Below, in pieces: positions 5,982 to 15,104 of a stretch of DNA of 35,740 nt. Each line of letters begins with the position of its first letter. The first letter of the stretch is position 1. A program made the translations under genes and the position numbers. Below the pieces are notes generated by a model, which saw nothing but the letters and a program-made list of their open reading frames with translations, had not been told where the DNA came from and ran no database searches. Source of the DNA: Polyangiaceae bacterium (lineage in GTDB: Bacteria > Myxococcota_A > Polyangia > Polyangiales > Polyangiaceae); NCBI GenBank assembly GCA_016929495.1, contig JAFGIS010000634.1:1-35740 (forward strand). Direction: 5' to 3'.

Positions 5982-8438
5982 TTACTCTCGCAGATACGTG
6001 TCTCCTGCGCATGCAACGAAGACGGTCGAGCCCTGAGCGGGAACATTGCGCCCCACGAATCGCAACAAGCGTTTCTCGGAATCTCTGCACTGCTCCATGA
6101 GCTTCGGGTTTCCGATCCGCTGGTCGGCAGTGTCGGCGACGTAGCAGTAGCCGACGACGTCTTCTAGTTCGCTCGGGTCGTTTTGGCACCGATCGCGGTT
6201 GGCGCCGTCGAGAGCCTGGAGCTTGCACAGGCGGAAGCCCTCGCACGAGCTCGTGCCTGCGCCGCAGCTGCCTGCTTCCCGCAGGTGATCACGGACTGCG
6301 TCGGCAAGCTTCTGGTCATCATCTTTGTTGGGGTCGATGGCGTCGCGGCCCTCGGGACAACCCGCAGCCGCGGCGTAGCCTCCGGGCGGGGTGGCTTCGA
6401 CGATCTGGCACGGGAGCTTGTGGGTCTGTTGGTCGTAGGACAGCCGTCTCGGCAAGCAGCGACCCTCGATTCTCTCCTTGAGGCGGTCGACGATCGCGTT
6501 GACGGCCGGGTTGTAGCCGTAGTTGGCATCGTTCTCGTCCGCATCGAGCACCTTGGGACAGATGGATGCGACGATGGAGTTGTCACCATAGCGCTTCAGC
6601 ACGTCCAGGTGGCGAAGTCCCGGGTAGGCCTTGGCTCTCGATTGCACGGTGCTGTACCCGTTCGGCCCCTGACACAGCGGCTTCTTGCGCGCGTTGACCG
6701 CGACCAGATCCGCGCTCTCGTCGTAGCAGTCGCACGTCGATTCGCCGATGGCCAAACAGTCGCGGACCTCGTCTCCCAATAGGGGGGCCAAGTCGAACAC
6801 ACATGCATACTGGAGGTCTTCCATCTTCACTGGAGACCACTCGTGGCCATTGATCGGATTGGCGTCCGGGGAGACGGATTCGGGCGGGGCAGGGGCGACA
6901 CCGGTGATCGGATGAGGGACGCCATCGAGGCGCGGCTCTACGCTCTCGCGCATCAACGTGTCGACGGGCGGCGAGTACGGGCTCTCGGCCGTGCCGGGTT
7001 CTCCCAGGATGAGACGCCAGTCCAGCTCGCTCGAGACCTTGAACTCGAGCTTGCCCGGTTCGTTCACGGTCTCGGTGGTCGCCAAGTCCTGCCAGGGGAC
7101 GCCGACGATGCCCGCCAGGAACACGATATCCGGCTCGCGCTCGGCGGGGACCGTCACGCCGGCCTGCGAGGCCTGCAGATGGGTGTAGAGGGGATTGCGA
7201 ACGCGCTTGCCCACACCCGCGAGGCAGTCGTCCCCCAGCCCGAGCTCCTGGGCCCTGCGGCACTGGCAGTCGGCATCGCCGAAGGGGGAGTCCGGACACA
7301 GCTCCTTGCTGTCGAGAGCCGTGGAGTAGCGTGACGTCGGGTACAACAGATCGACTCCGAACCTGCGCTTCTGGTCCCAGCAGCGCAGGTTCGGATTGTC
7401 CGTGGGAGCGGATTGACAGGCCGGGTCGGTACCGAGCGCCGGACACCCGTCCGGCGCCACGGCATACCCACAGTACGTACAGCAGCGGTCATTGGGGTCC
7501 CTTGCGCAGGCGCTCGTTCCCGCCTGCATCTTGTCGCTTGCGACCAGCCAGCCATAGCCGGAATCCTGGACCGAGCAGTCGTTCTCATCCGTCAACATCA
7601 CGATCGCGACCAGCGAATCCGAGCGCAAGAACGCCTTGCGTTGGTCCAAGATGACCTGGTCCACCCCCTGGCGTTGGACGGTATCGTCCGCCCCCTTGGT
7701 CACTTGAAGCGGCGGGGCGGGGTCGATCAAGAAGCGGTACCAGGACTCGAGCGACGCCTCGTAGCCACAGCCGTGCTCTCCGGCCGCAACGACGTGGTTC
7801 TGGAAGTCCTCGATCATCGGGTCAAGGCGCCTCTCCCCGCGCGGCTCGGGCCTACGCGGGTCGTCGTCGGCTCGGTTGTCCCAAACGAGAAAGCGCAGGT
7901 TGTTCGTACCGGAGAGGTCGGGGACGTCCGGACGGTTCTCATCGCTGATCAGGTGGGCCCGGTCGTTCACCTCGGGCTTGCCCTCGCAGACGGTGCCGTA
8001 GCCGTGATCGCCCAGGCTCGAGCTCACGACGGCGATGTGCACATCGCTGACGGGCGTGAACTCCCGGCGTGCGTTCGGAGGACAGGCTGAGTCTGGACCG
8101 TCCACTTCGTTCGCCAACCCAGTTGTCACGTCGATGCACGGCGGATTGAGCAGTCGCTGCAACAGTGTCGGCACAGCTCGCGAAAGCAAGCGTTGCTTGT
8201 CCTGCATCGAGCGGGAGTTGTCGATCATGAACAGCAGATCGATTCGGTCGATTCCGGACCGAACCATCTGGTCCACGAAGACGTTGCTGGTGTGCGGCTC
8301 CTCAGGGGCAACGGGCCTGTCCAGGCAGGCTCCAACGACTACGACCGAACACGTCCAGAAGACGAGCACGAGTGCGGGGCGTGCTCGGCGCACTCCGTGA
8401 CACAATCGTCGCGTGGCCAGAGCCCTATTCGGTTGCAT
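5982..8438 (-). CDS. Large secreted VWA-domain lipoprotein
   Basis: 818 residues from ATG at 8438. The start is set by a perfect AAGGAGG eight bases upstream; longer in-frame starts lack a signal. The leader has an Arg-rich start, a hydrophobic core, then VVGAC, a lipobox with Cys38 as the lipidated residue. The mature protein opens with a von Willebrand A domain: DLLFMIDNSRSM carries the metal-site DxSxS (Asp73, Ser75, Ser77). The remainder is unusually Cys-rich, with many short CxxC and CC motifs suggesting disulfides outside the cytoplasm. Homologues are common in Polyangia as surface proteins of unknown role. Adhesion or ligand binding is an inference. Confidence 0.82.
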   Translation of the reverse strand: MQPNRALATRRLCHGVRRARPALVLVFWTCSVVVVGACLDRPVAPEEPHTSNVFVDQMVRSGIDRIDLLFMIDNSRSMQDKQRLLSRAVPTLLQRLLNPPCIDVTTGLANEVDGPDSACPPNARREFTPVSDVHIAVVSSSLGDHGYGTVCEGKPEVNDRAHLISDENRPDVPDLSGTNNLRFLVWDNRADDDPRRPEPRGERRLDPMIEDFQNHVVAAGEHGCGYEASLESWYRFLIDPAPPLQVTKGADDTVQRQGVDQVILDQRKAFLRSDSLVAIVMLTDENDCSVQDSGYGWLVASDKMQAGTSACARDPNDRCCTYCGYAVAPDGCPALGTDPACQSAPTDNPNLRCWDQKRRFGVDLLYPTSRYSTALDSKELCPDSPFGDADCQCRRAQELGLGDDCLAGVGKRVRNPLYTHLQASQAGVTVPAEREPDIVFLAGIVGVPWQDLATTETVNEPGKLEFKVSSELDWRLILGEPGTAESPYSPPVDTLMRESVEPRLDGVPHPITGVAPAPPESVSPDANPINGHEWSPVKMEDLQYACVFDLAPLLGDEVRDCLAIGESTCDCYDESADLVAVNARKKPLCQGPNGYSTVQSRAKAYPGLRHLDVLKRYGDNSIVASICPKVLDADENDANYGYNPAVNAIVDRLKERIEGRCLPRRLSYDQQTHKLPCQIVEATPPGGYAAAAGCPEGRDAIDPNKDDDQKLADAVRDHLREAGSCGAGTSSCEGFRLCKLQALDGANRDRCQNDPSELEDVVGYCYVADTADQRIGNPKLMEQCRDSEKRLLRFVGRNVPAQGSTVFVACAGDTYLRE

Positions 8439-8619
8439 GACGAGATCCTCCTTGAATTGAGCGCGAGCCGTCTCGCGGCTCCCACAGCAGACGTGAGCCT
8501 CGGGAGTGTCGCGCCACCCCGACCAGAAATTCGGATTCCCAGGTCGACCCTGAGCTCTCGTCAGAACCGGGATCCGCGGCCCAGACCGGAGCTCAATCGA
8601 CGCGACTTGCAACAAGCAT

Positions 8620-8637
8620 ACCGTCAGCGCTGACGGT
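8620..8637. promoter_or_regulatory. Perfect 18-base palindrome, candidate operator
   Basis: ACCGTCAGCGCTGACGGT reads the same on both strands with no spacer, as expected for a site bound by a dimeric regulator. It is 182 bases upstream of the VWA lipoprotein start and 323 upstream of the pseudokinase start. Confidence 0.4.
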
Positions 8638-8653
8638 CCCGACGTGCAGCAAC

Positions 8654-8683
8654 ATGCGCCAGGCGCCAAACGAGTTGGCGCAT
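8654..8683. repeat. Nested inverted repeats
   Basis: ATGCGCCA (8654-8661) pairs with TGGCGCAT (8676-8683), and GCGCCAA (8663-8669) pairs with TTGGCGC (8675-8681). The two hairpins are mutually exclusive, which could be a structural switch or simply two overlapping operators. Confidence 0.35.
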
Positions 8684-8960
8684 CGCCGTCGATGGCTGCA
8701 ACCGAGCTGTCGATCTGCCGTGCAAGCGGGCCCGAGCGTTCCGTGATGGGCCGCCGCTCGAGCAGCAAGACTCCTGCCCCGCGCACAGCGCGGCTCGATC
8801 CTTGGAGGTGAGGTAGGACATGAACTTATGTAACCGCCCCAAAAAGCGCAGATTGCCGGCCGATCTCGAACCGCTCTCACTGCACGGGTGACAGGAGCCC
8901 TCCGTTACCGCAAAATGAGGTTTCGCCCGCCGCTGTCAGGCACCCGCCGGTACGAATCGA

Positions 8961-10988
8961 TTGACTGAGCGCGAACCAGCCCCGACTGAAGGCTCCAAGG
9001 TGGGACGGCACTCGTTCCTGCGCGAGATAGCGCAAGGTCCGTTCGGGCCGCTCTTTGAAGCCCGCACCGACACGGACGAAGGCGCGCTGCCAGCACTGGC
9101 GCGAGTCTTCATCCTGCCCCGCGGGCTTGCAGCCTCCGAGGAGGAGAGTATTTCGCAGGCGGCGTGGGACAGCACGGAGATCGGACACGACGGTGTTCTG
9201 CGCGTGGCGGACGCGGTTTTCGGCTCAGGATGGTTCGCGCTGATCCACGACCATTCCGAGGGCAGTCTGCTCAGCAGTCTCCGAGTTCGTGCCGAAGAAC
9301 GCCGTATGACCTTTCCTGCTGGCGTCGCAGTCCGAATCGCCCTGGATATCCTGGCCAGTCTCGGCCAGGGGCAAGAGGTCTGCGAGTCTTCGGGACTCGA
9401 GTGGAGCGCCGGCAGCGTCGCGGCGACGTCCTTGTACCTCTGCGGCGATGGCAGGACGCGCTCTCTGGACGGTCAAGTGGTTGCGGCTGCCCTGAAGTGG
9501 GAGTCGCTTCGCGCGCTGACGGGCGCGCTGGCATACGCCGCGCCGGAAATGCTCGACCCGAGGTTCTTGAGCGACGAGCGTTCGGACGTCTTTGCCGTGG
9601 GAGTCGTTCTCTGGGAAACGCTGACCGGAAAACGGCTGCTGGCGGGCGACAGCACCGAGGTCGCGCAGCGGCTGCTCAAGGAACTCCCGAGCGCAGCCAT
9701 AGCCATGCCGGCCGGCGTCCGCATGCCCCGCGGTATGCCGCAGGTCCTGCGCACGGCGCTCTCGCTGCAGCCGGACAAGCGCTTTGCCACGCGCGCCGAA
9801 TTCGCCAGCGCGCTGAGCAAAACCGTGGACGTCGTCGCAGGGTACGGCAAAGTCATCGAGTTCACTGATCTGCTGCTCCGTCGGGAGTCGACTCTGTTCC
9901 GCCTCGACCAGGCTCCCCTGCCGCAGCTCAGCCAAAAGCTGCAGAGTATCCGACCCAAGGCACCGGAAGGGGGCCGTGTTCGACCACGGCCGCCTCGAGC
10001 TAGAACAGAGGCGGCGGGCCAGGCGGCTGTCCAGAGCAGGCCGATGATCGTCGTGAGCCCTCCGCCCCCGGCGCCCCAGGCCGAGCCCGCTCGCGCGGTG
10101 CAGCCGCCACCCGAACCTGCACCAGCGGCCAGACCCGCCGATCTGAAGAGCAGTCTCGCGCAGCTGCGGCGGACGCTGGTGGGCGTGCCGGGAACCCACG
10201 TATCGACGTCGCACAATCCGACGCTGCTGGGCGTTCCGCCGCTGACCCCGGCAACGAACGACCCCAAGCCCGACGCGGGATCGGCGCGCATCATGACGCT
10301 GCTCGGGATGGACAAGAATGGTGCCGGCGCCGCAGCAACGCCGCCCTCCGGTCCTGCCGAGCCGCCTTCGAAGCCGGTCGAGGCTGCGTCCGTGCCAACA
10401 GCGACCGAGGCTTCCGAGCCGCCCACCGCGGTGATCGGGGCTGCCAAGCTCGCAGAAATCAGGCAGGCCGCCACGCAGGATTTGAGCATCAGCCTCGCGG
10501 AGTCCTTGTCGGGCAAATCGGCTGCAGCACCCGCACCTACGCATGAGCCCGTGCAGGCGGCCCCGCAAGCGGAGCGTGAGAAGCGCACCGTTCGGATCGG
10601 CGTGACCACGCTTGCTCTGGGTTTCGCCGCGACCGCGTTGAGCGCCGTGGTCCTCACGCTCCTGGTGCAACGAGCCATCTCGTCTTCGGCCGCGCCAGCT
10701 GCCCGGGACGCCGGCGAACCGGCGGCGACAGCCCGAGCAGCACCTCCAGCGAGCCAGACGGTGCCATCCCGTCCTGCCAAACCGCCCAGCGCGGCAGCCG
10801 CGCCGACACCGGTCGAGGCCACACTGCCGCAGGCCGCGCCGGAGGACGCCCCGGAGCCGCAGAGTGCCTCGTCGTCGACCGCCGAGGCATCCCAGGACAG
10901 CTCAGCCACCAAGCCGACAGTGGCGGCTCAACCGCAGCCGCATTTCCGCAGGAAGCCCAAGAAGCGATACGTCCCGAGCGATCTTTGA
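8961..10988 (+). CDS. Membrane-anchored Ser/Thr kinase-fold pseudokinase
   Basis: 675 residues from a TTG start. Residues about 15-300 have a Pkn2-type kinase outline: REIAQGPFGPLFEAR in place of the glycine loop, ALAYAAPEML (Ala194-Pro195-Glu196) as the APE motif, and SDVFAVGVVLWETLTGKRLL as the conserved F helix. The catalytic parts are missing: no VAIK lysine, the HRD loop region reads LEWSAGSVAATSLYL, and the DFG position reads LDG. It is therefore probably a signalling scaffold rather than an enzyme. A long Pro/Ala linker leads to one membrane helix (about 550-572) and a Pro/Ala-rich outer tail. The next gene begins 20 bases downstream, so the two are likely co-transcribed. Confidence 0.8.
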   Translation: MTEREPAPTEGSKVGRHSFLREIAQGPFGPLFEARTDTDEGALPALARVFILPRGLAASEEESISQAAWDSTEIGHDGVLRVADAVFGSGWFALIHDHSEGSLLSSLRVRAEERRMTFPAGVAVRIALDILASLGQGQEVCESSGLEWSAGSVAATSLYLCGDGRTRSLDGQVVAAALKWESLRALTGALAYAAPEMLDPRFLSDERSDVFAVGVVLWETLTGKRLLAGDSTEVAQRLLKELPSAAIAMPAGVRMPRGMPQVLRTALSLQPDKRFATRAEFASALSKTVDVVAGYGKVIEFTDLLLRRESTLFRLDQAPLPQLSQKLQSIRPKAPEGGRVRPRPPRARTEAAGQAAVQSRPMIVVSPPPPAPQAEPARAVQPPPEPAPAARPADLKSSLAQLRRTLVGVPGTHVSTSHNPTLLGVPPLTPATNDPKPDAGSARIMTLLGMDKNGAGAAATPPSGPAEPPSKPVEAASVPTATEASEPPTAVIGAAKLAEIRQAATQDLSISLAESLSGKSAAAPAPTHEPVQAAPQAEREKRTVRIGVTTLALGFAATALSAVVLTLLVQRAISSSAAPAARDAGEPAATARAAPPASQTVPSRPAKPPSAAAAPTPVEATLPQAAPEDAPEPQSASSSTAEASQDSSATKPTVAAQPQPHFRRKPKKRYVPSDL

Positions 10989-11008
10989 CCGGAGGAGAAT
11001 CGGTATCG

Positions 11009-12010
11009 ATGCTACGTTTCGAAGCCAAGAGCATGACGGCCCGTCTCGGTCTGGCGGCTCTACTCGTTGCCGCGACTGCAAGCGCAAAGGGGGTGTCCGT
11101 CGAAGCTGCAACCCGGGCCCAGCTCAAGGAGGCCAAGGAACCCTTCGTTGCGGGAATGGCAGCCATGGAGGCTCACAAGTTCGAGGAGGCCGCCAAAGCC
11201 TTTCGCACTTCGTATGACATCGTTTCCAGCCCGAACTCCCAGTTGATGCTGGCACGAGCTCTGGTCCAGCTGGGAAGGCTGGCAGAAGCGCACCGGGAGC
11301 TCGAGGGGGTCATCGCCGGGGTGGATGCGCTCACCCAGGATCAGAAGAAATACCGAAGCACCGAGGAGTCCGCGCAGGCGGAGCTCAAGGACCTGAAGGC
11401 GAAGCTGGCGTTCGTGACGGTCCAGGCTGGAACGAAGGTCGAGCTTGGCAACCAGACCGTGCCGTCCTCGGACTGGGGCGAACCCTTGCCGGTCAATCCA
11501 GGGACCGTGGCGGTCGTTCTGACCGGTCCCGATGGGAAGCAGCAGACCGTGCAACTCACGCTCCGAGCCGGAGAAACCAGGGAGCTCAAAGCAGTGGTGG
11601 TCAGCCCACCGTGCCCGAAGCCCGTGGCTCCGCCGCCGCCGCCACCACCGCCGCCGCCGCCGCCTCCAGAGCACCGAACGTTGAACCAAAGCACGGTCGG
11701 CTACGTCGTGGGAGCGGTTGGCGTGGTCGGACTCGGAGCCTACGTAGGCTTGATCTACGGCGCGCGCGGCAAAGAAAGCGAGCTGACGAAAGACTGCGCG
11801 GGCGGTGACTGCCCCCAATCGGCGGTCAGCGACGGACAGACCCGAGGCGTGCTCACTGGACTCGGCTATGCCGGTCTGGGCGTGGGCATCGTCGGGCTCG
11901 GCGTCGGCGCCATCCTAGTGCTCACCGACGGGTCGCCCAAGACACAGAACCAGCCGCGGGCGGCCCTGCAGATCGGGCCTGGAGCGGTGCAGATCCAGGG
12001 GCGGTTTTAG
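11009..12010 (+). CDS. Exported TPR / poly-proline membrane protein
   Basis: 333 residues from ATG at 11009, behind GGAGGAGA (10991-10998); a TTG at 10985 is a weaker alternative. A signal peptide ends near ATASA. Residues about 35-110 are TPR-like helices (AMEAHKFEEAAKAFRTSYDI, then MLARALVQLGRLAEAHRELE). A beta-rich PEGA-like segment follows, then a run of 13 prolines, then two hydrophobic segments (YVVGAVGVVGLGAYVGLIYG and GLGYAGLGVGIVGLGVGAIL). Such proteins often sit beside Pkn-type kinases in Polyangia. With the upstream pseudokinase it may form an envelope sensing pair. The CCG/CCA microsatellite at about 11631-11668 could slip during replication. Confidence 0.75.
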   Translation: MLRFEAKSMTARLGLAALLVAATASAKGVSVEAATRAQLKEAKEPFVAGMAAMEAHKFEEAAKAFRTSYDIVSSPNSQLMLARALVQLGRLAEAHRELEGVIAGVDALTQDQKKYRSTEESAQAELKDLKAKLAFVTVQAGTKVELGNQTVPSSDWGEPLPVNPGTVAVVLTGPDGKQQTVQLTLRAGETRELKAVVVSPPCPKPVAPPPPPPPPPPPPPEHRTLNQSTVGYVVGAVGVVGLGAYVGLIYGARGKESELTKDCAGGDCPQSAVSDGQTRGVLTGLGYAGLGVGIVGLGVGAILVLTDGSPKTQNQPRAALQIGPGAVQIQGRF

Positions 12011-12104
12011 ATCCCGGCGTTGTCTCGACGGTTCTGGCGTCCTCGAGCCGATGCTGTAGGGTTCGGGCTCGCGCCTGAGTGGACGCTCCACCCGGAAAAC
12101 CAAG

Positions 12105-13295
12105 TTGACCGTCCCAGCATCTGAACTCGCCGCCCGCCATCGGGCCCTGCAGACCGCCATGGCTCGGACAGGCCTGGACGGGGTCGTCGTCGTTCAGAGT
12201 GCGGACCTGTTCTACTTCACCGGCACGCTGCAAGCCGGTACCCTATACGTCCCGGCCGAGGGCGCACCGCTCTACATGGTGCGCAAGGATGCGCGGCGGG
12301 CGCGGCAGGAGTCGGCTCTCGAGCATATCGTGCCGCTCGCGGGCATGCGCGACATGCCAGGCCTGCTTCAAGAGCACGGGCACCCTCTGCCCCGACGGCT
12401 CGGCTTCGAGCTCGATGTCCTACCGGTTGCGTTCTACGAGCGCTACCGCAAGACCTTCCCCGGGGCACAGGCGGTCGACGCGAGTGATCTGATTCGACGC
12501 GTGCGCATGTTCAAGTCCGATTGGGAGCTCGCTCAGCTGCGGGAATCGGCGCGGCAGGCTGACGCCGTGTACCGGCGTGCACGAGAAGTCATCCGGGAGG
12601 GCATGACGGATATCGAGCTCGCGGCGGAGCTCGAGCACACGGCCCGCCTCTCCGGACACCCAGGGCTCATCCGGATGCGGAGCTTCAACGGCGAGATGCT
12701 GTACGCGCACATCTGTTCCGGGCCGGACTCCGCGCTCCCGGCCTACCTGGACACGCCCCTGGGCGGCGCGGGGCCGCATCCGAGCTTCGGGCAAGGAGCC
12801 GGTTGGCATCGGATCGGGGCGCACGAGCCGATCATCGTGGACAACGCCGGATGGGCCGAGGGCTACTGGACGGACCAAACGCGCGTCTTCTCCATCGGTG
12901 AGCTCCCGAACCACCTCGCACTCGCCTACCAGGACATGGTCCGCGTCCAGGAGCTCATGCGCGAGCTCGCCGCGCCCGGCACCAACTGCGCCGAGCTCTA
13001 CGAACAGTGCCTGGGCCTGGCTCACGAGCTCGGCTACGCCGCTCAGTTCATGGGCATCGCAGGGGCTCAGGTCTCCTTCATCGGTCATGGCCTAGGCGTC
13101 GAGATCGACGAGTATCCCCTCATCGGTCGAGGCGGGAAGGCTTTCGAGCTCGCCGTCGGCATGGCGTTCGCTTTCGAACCCAAGGCGGTCTTTGCGGGCC
13201 AGGGTGCGGTGGGCATCGAGAACACATTCTACGTCGGCGCCCAGGGGCTCGAGCAGATCACGTTCTCGGATGAGCCGGTCGTGATACTGGACTAG
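12105..13295 (+). CDS. M24-family metallopeptidase (Xaa-Pro aminopeptidase-like)
   Basis: 396 residues from TTG at 12105. A creatinase-type N-terminal domain (about 1-140; DGVVVVQSADLFYFTG) precedes the pita-bread catalytic domain. All five metal ligands are visible: Asp246 (IIVDNAG), Asp257 (WTDQTR), His328 (GHGLGVEIDEYP), Glu358 (FEPK) and Glu372 (GIENT). These enzymes remove N-terminal residues ahead of proline, or cleave dipeptides, using two Mn, Co or Zn ions in the cytoplasm. Exact substrate (PepP, PepQ or other) cannot be told from sequence. It stands alone, converging on the lipoprotein gene 13 bases away. Confidence 0.88.
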   Translation: MTVPASELAARHRALQTAMARTGLDGVVVVQSADLFYFTGTLQAGTLYVPAEGAPLYMVRKDARRARQESALEHIVPLAGMRDMPGLLQEHGHPLPRRLGFELDVLPVAFYERYRKTFPGAQAVDASDLIRRVRMFKSDWELAQLRESARQADAVYRRAREVIREGMTDIELAAELEHTARLSGHPGLIRMRSFNGEMLYAHICSGPDSALPAYLDTPLGGAGPHPSFGQGAGWHRIGAHEPIIVDNAGWAEGYWTDQTRVFSIGELPNHLALAYQDMVRVQELMRELAAPGTNCAELYEQCLGLAHELGYAAQFMGIAGAQVSFIGHGLGVEIDEYPLIGRGGKAFELAVGMAFAFEPKAVFAGQGAVGIENTFYVGAQGLEQITFSDEPVVILD

Positions 13296-13308
13296 CTGCC
13301 GAAGCCCT

Positions 13309-13932
13309 TCACTGGATCACGAACTCGGCCAACGCGTCAGCGGGACCGCTGACAGGACGAAGCCACGCCGTCGCAGTCTCGGCATCGAATTGGACGTACA
13401 GGTCAAGATCGGCCGAAAGCGCCGTGCCGGCCGCAGGCAGGACCGCCGACAGACTCACGTCGCCGGAAACGAGCTCAAGTTCAGCTGGAACCTGCCACGC
13501 GGCAAGCCCGCTGCCTAGCTTGACGGTCAGCTCTACCGCGACTGTCAGCGACGGTGTGCACGTGTTTTCGAGGACTTCGCCATCGGCGTAGGTGACGTTG
13601 AGTTCGAACGGCATGGACGAGCTGGTAGGTTCGAGTCCCGTCGCAGTCCAGAAAGCCTCGCTGACCGTACGCGACGTGCCGAGGCGAGTCCCCCCGTGGT
13701 CGGCGATGAGCTCTTGGGCGCTCGGGCCCTGTACCGAGTGCTGCTCGTAGGCGATGGTCTGGTCGGAGCAGCCGCTGCCATCTTCCGAGCTGGACTCGGC
13801 ACACCACCCGCCGGTCCAGCCGCCGCAACCGCAACCTGGGACGAGCGCCACGGCGCCCAGCACCGAAAGCAGGCCGAGCACGCCCGCCCAGGTTCGTTGC
13901 TTCTTGGTCAGCTGTCGCACACACCCGCGCAT
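13309..13932 (-). CDS. Small Cys-rich lipoprotein of unknown function
   Basis: 207 residues. The N-terminus is basic (MRGCVRQLTKKQR), followed by a hydrophobic core and LVPGC, a lipobox; the mature protein begins with CGCGG. The rest is beta-rich with Ser/Thr/Glu and no recognised domain. The first methionine lacks a clear ribosome site, so the exact start is uncertain, but the charged leader needs it. The gene is divergent from the TIGR02147 regulator, with a candidate operator in the 102-base gap, so that regulator may control it. Confidence 0.7.
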   Translation of the reverse strand: MRGCVRQLTKKQRTWAGVLGLLSVLGAVALVPGCGCGGWTGGWCAESSSEDGSGCSDQTIAYEQHSVQGPSAQELIADHGGTRLGTSRTVSEAFWTATGLEPTSSSMPFELNVTYADGEVLENTCTPSLTVAVELTVKLGSGLAAWQVPAELELVSGDVSLSAVLPAAGTALSADLDLYVQFDAETATAWLRPVSGPADALAEFVIQ

Positions 13933-13991
13933 GGGCTCAAGAGAGGAGTATCGACCGAGCCACCGGGGCGGTCAACGCAGGAACCGCACAT

Positions 13992-14024
13992 TTCGTACAC
14001 AGGATCCGCCCCAACCTGTGCGAA
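13992..14024. promoter_or_regulatory. Candidate operator in divergent promoter region
   Basis: CACAGG (13998-14003) and CCTGTG (14015-14020) form an inverted repeat with 11 bases between. Outer arms TTCG and CGAA extend it with a two-base bulge on the left. It sits 10 bases ahead of the regulator start and between divergent genes, as for an autoregulated operator. Confidence 0.4.
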
Positions 14025-14034
14025 TATTGACGAC

Positions 14035-15090
14035 ATGGACTACGAACGGCTCGCCTCTGACCTGCTCCGAGCCCTGCGCGGCCGACGCTCCCAGCCCGCG
14101 TTCAGTCGTCGTCTCGGCTTCAAGAGCAATGTGGCCTACCGCTGGGAGAACGGCAAGACCTTCCCCACCGGCGCGCTCAGCCTGCGTGCAGCCCAGCGCG
14201 CGGGCGTGGACGTACGGACGGCGCTCGGGCGCTTCTTTCGCGGTGAGCCCGAGTGGATGACCGAGGTCGATCCGCTCTCGCCCGAGGGCGTTGCAGAGCT
14301 GCTGCGCTACCTCGCTGGCACGACGGGCATCGGAGAGCTCGCGCGTCGCGCGGAGCGCAGTCGGTTCGCCGTCTCCCGCTGGCTCAAGGCAGAAGCGGAG
14401 CCGCGCCTGCCGGAGCTGCTCCTCATGGTCGATGCCGCGAGCCAACGCTTGCTCGACTTCGTTTCGGTCCTCGTGGATCCGGCCAAGCTCCCCTCCGTAG
14501 CAGCAGAGTGGGCCGAGCACGAAGCCGCACGCGAGGCCGCGTACCGTAGCCCCTGGTCGCACGCGGTCCTGCGCGTGCTCGAGCTCGCCGAGTACCAGGC
14601 TTTGCCGGAGCACACGACGGGCTGGATCGCCCGGCGTCTCGGAATCGACCTCACGGAGGAGACTCGTTGTCTCGAGCTTCTGTCGAGCTCGCGGCAGATC
14701 CGCCGTAAAGGCGGGCGCTGGGTCGTCGACAGCACGCGAACGGTAGACACCCGAGCTGATCCAGAGCGTTCCCGCCAGGTCAAGGAATGGTGGACCCAGA
14801 TCGCCCTGGACCGCGCCAGGCAGGGTTATCACCACAAGGCCTCCTACGCGGTGTTCAATGTCTCTCAGGCTGATCTGAGCGAAGTGGTCACGCTCTATCG
14901 GGAGTTCTACGACCGGCTCCGCGCGGTAGTCACGCGCTCCGAGCCCTGTGAACGAGTGGTTCTTCTTGTGTCCCACCTCGTCGCTCTCGAGCGCCCGGAG
15001 GGCTTGCCGGCGACCCTGCTCGATGCCGTTCCGGTCGCCGCCGCGGACACGCGGCGGAAGGCGACCCGCAGGAGGACACCGGCGACGTGA
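14035..15090 (+). CDS. TIGR02147/DUF4423-family regulator
   Basis: 351 residues from ATG at 14035; the frame is open further upstream, but that part is antisense to the lipoprotein gene. Residues 1-65 form a helix-turn-helix-like unit (RRLGFKSNVAYRWENGKTFP). A second XRE-like unit follows (ELARRAERSRFAVSRWLKAE). The C-terminal half matches DUF4423: SHAVLRVLELAEYQ, WIARRLGIDLTEETRCLELL, then REFYDRLRAVV. The family is found mainly in Fibrobacter, Bdellovibrio and myxobacteria and is believed to regulate transcription; targets are unknown. The two consecutive helix-turn-helix-like units before DUF4423 are unusual. Confidence 0.78.
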   Translation: MDYERLASDLLRALRGRRSQPAFSRRLGFKSNVAYRWENGKTFPTGALSLRAAQRAGVDVRTALGRFFRGEPEWMTEVDPLSPEGVAELLRYLAGTTGIGELARRAERSRFAVSRWLKAEAEPRLPELLLMVDAASQRLLDFVSVLVDPAKLPSVAAEWAEHEAAREAAYRSPWSHAVLRVLELAEYQALPEHTTGWIARRLGIDLTEETRCLELLSSSRQIRRKGGRWVVDSTRTVDTRADPERSRQVKEWWTQIALDRARQGYHHKASYAVFNVSQADLSEVVTLYREFYDRLRAVVTRSEPCERVVLLVSHLVALERPEGLPATLLDAVPVAAADTRRKATRRRTPAT

Positions 15091-15104
15091 GCCGCGCCCC
15101 CTAC

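Larger units (their letters stand above)
8439..8960. other. Divergent intergenic region with palindromes
   Basis: 522 bases between the divergent VWA lipoprotein and pseudokinase genes, with no convincing gene in six frames. It holds a perfect 18-base palindrome at 8620-8637 and nested inverted repeats at 8654-8683. Promoters for both flanking genes must lie here; no standard -35/-10 pair stands out. Confidence 0.5.

Noticed and set aside
9225-10912. Two long minus-strand frames opposite the pseudokinase gene
   Set aside because: Composition is low complexity, no domain or start site is seen, and the plus-strand kinase fold explains the region.
13625-13660. GGTTCGAGTCCCGTC resembles a tRNA T-arm
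   Set aside because: No acceptor stem, anticodon arm or D-arm can be built around it, and it lies inside the lipoprotein coding frame.
13696-14034. Longer N-terminus for the TIGR02147 regulator
   Set aside because: It would be antisense to the lipoprotein gene and cross the candidate operator; the ATG at 14035 begins the family-like sequence.
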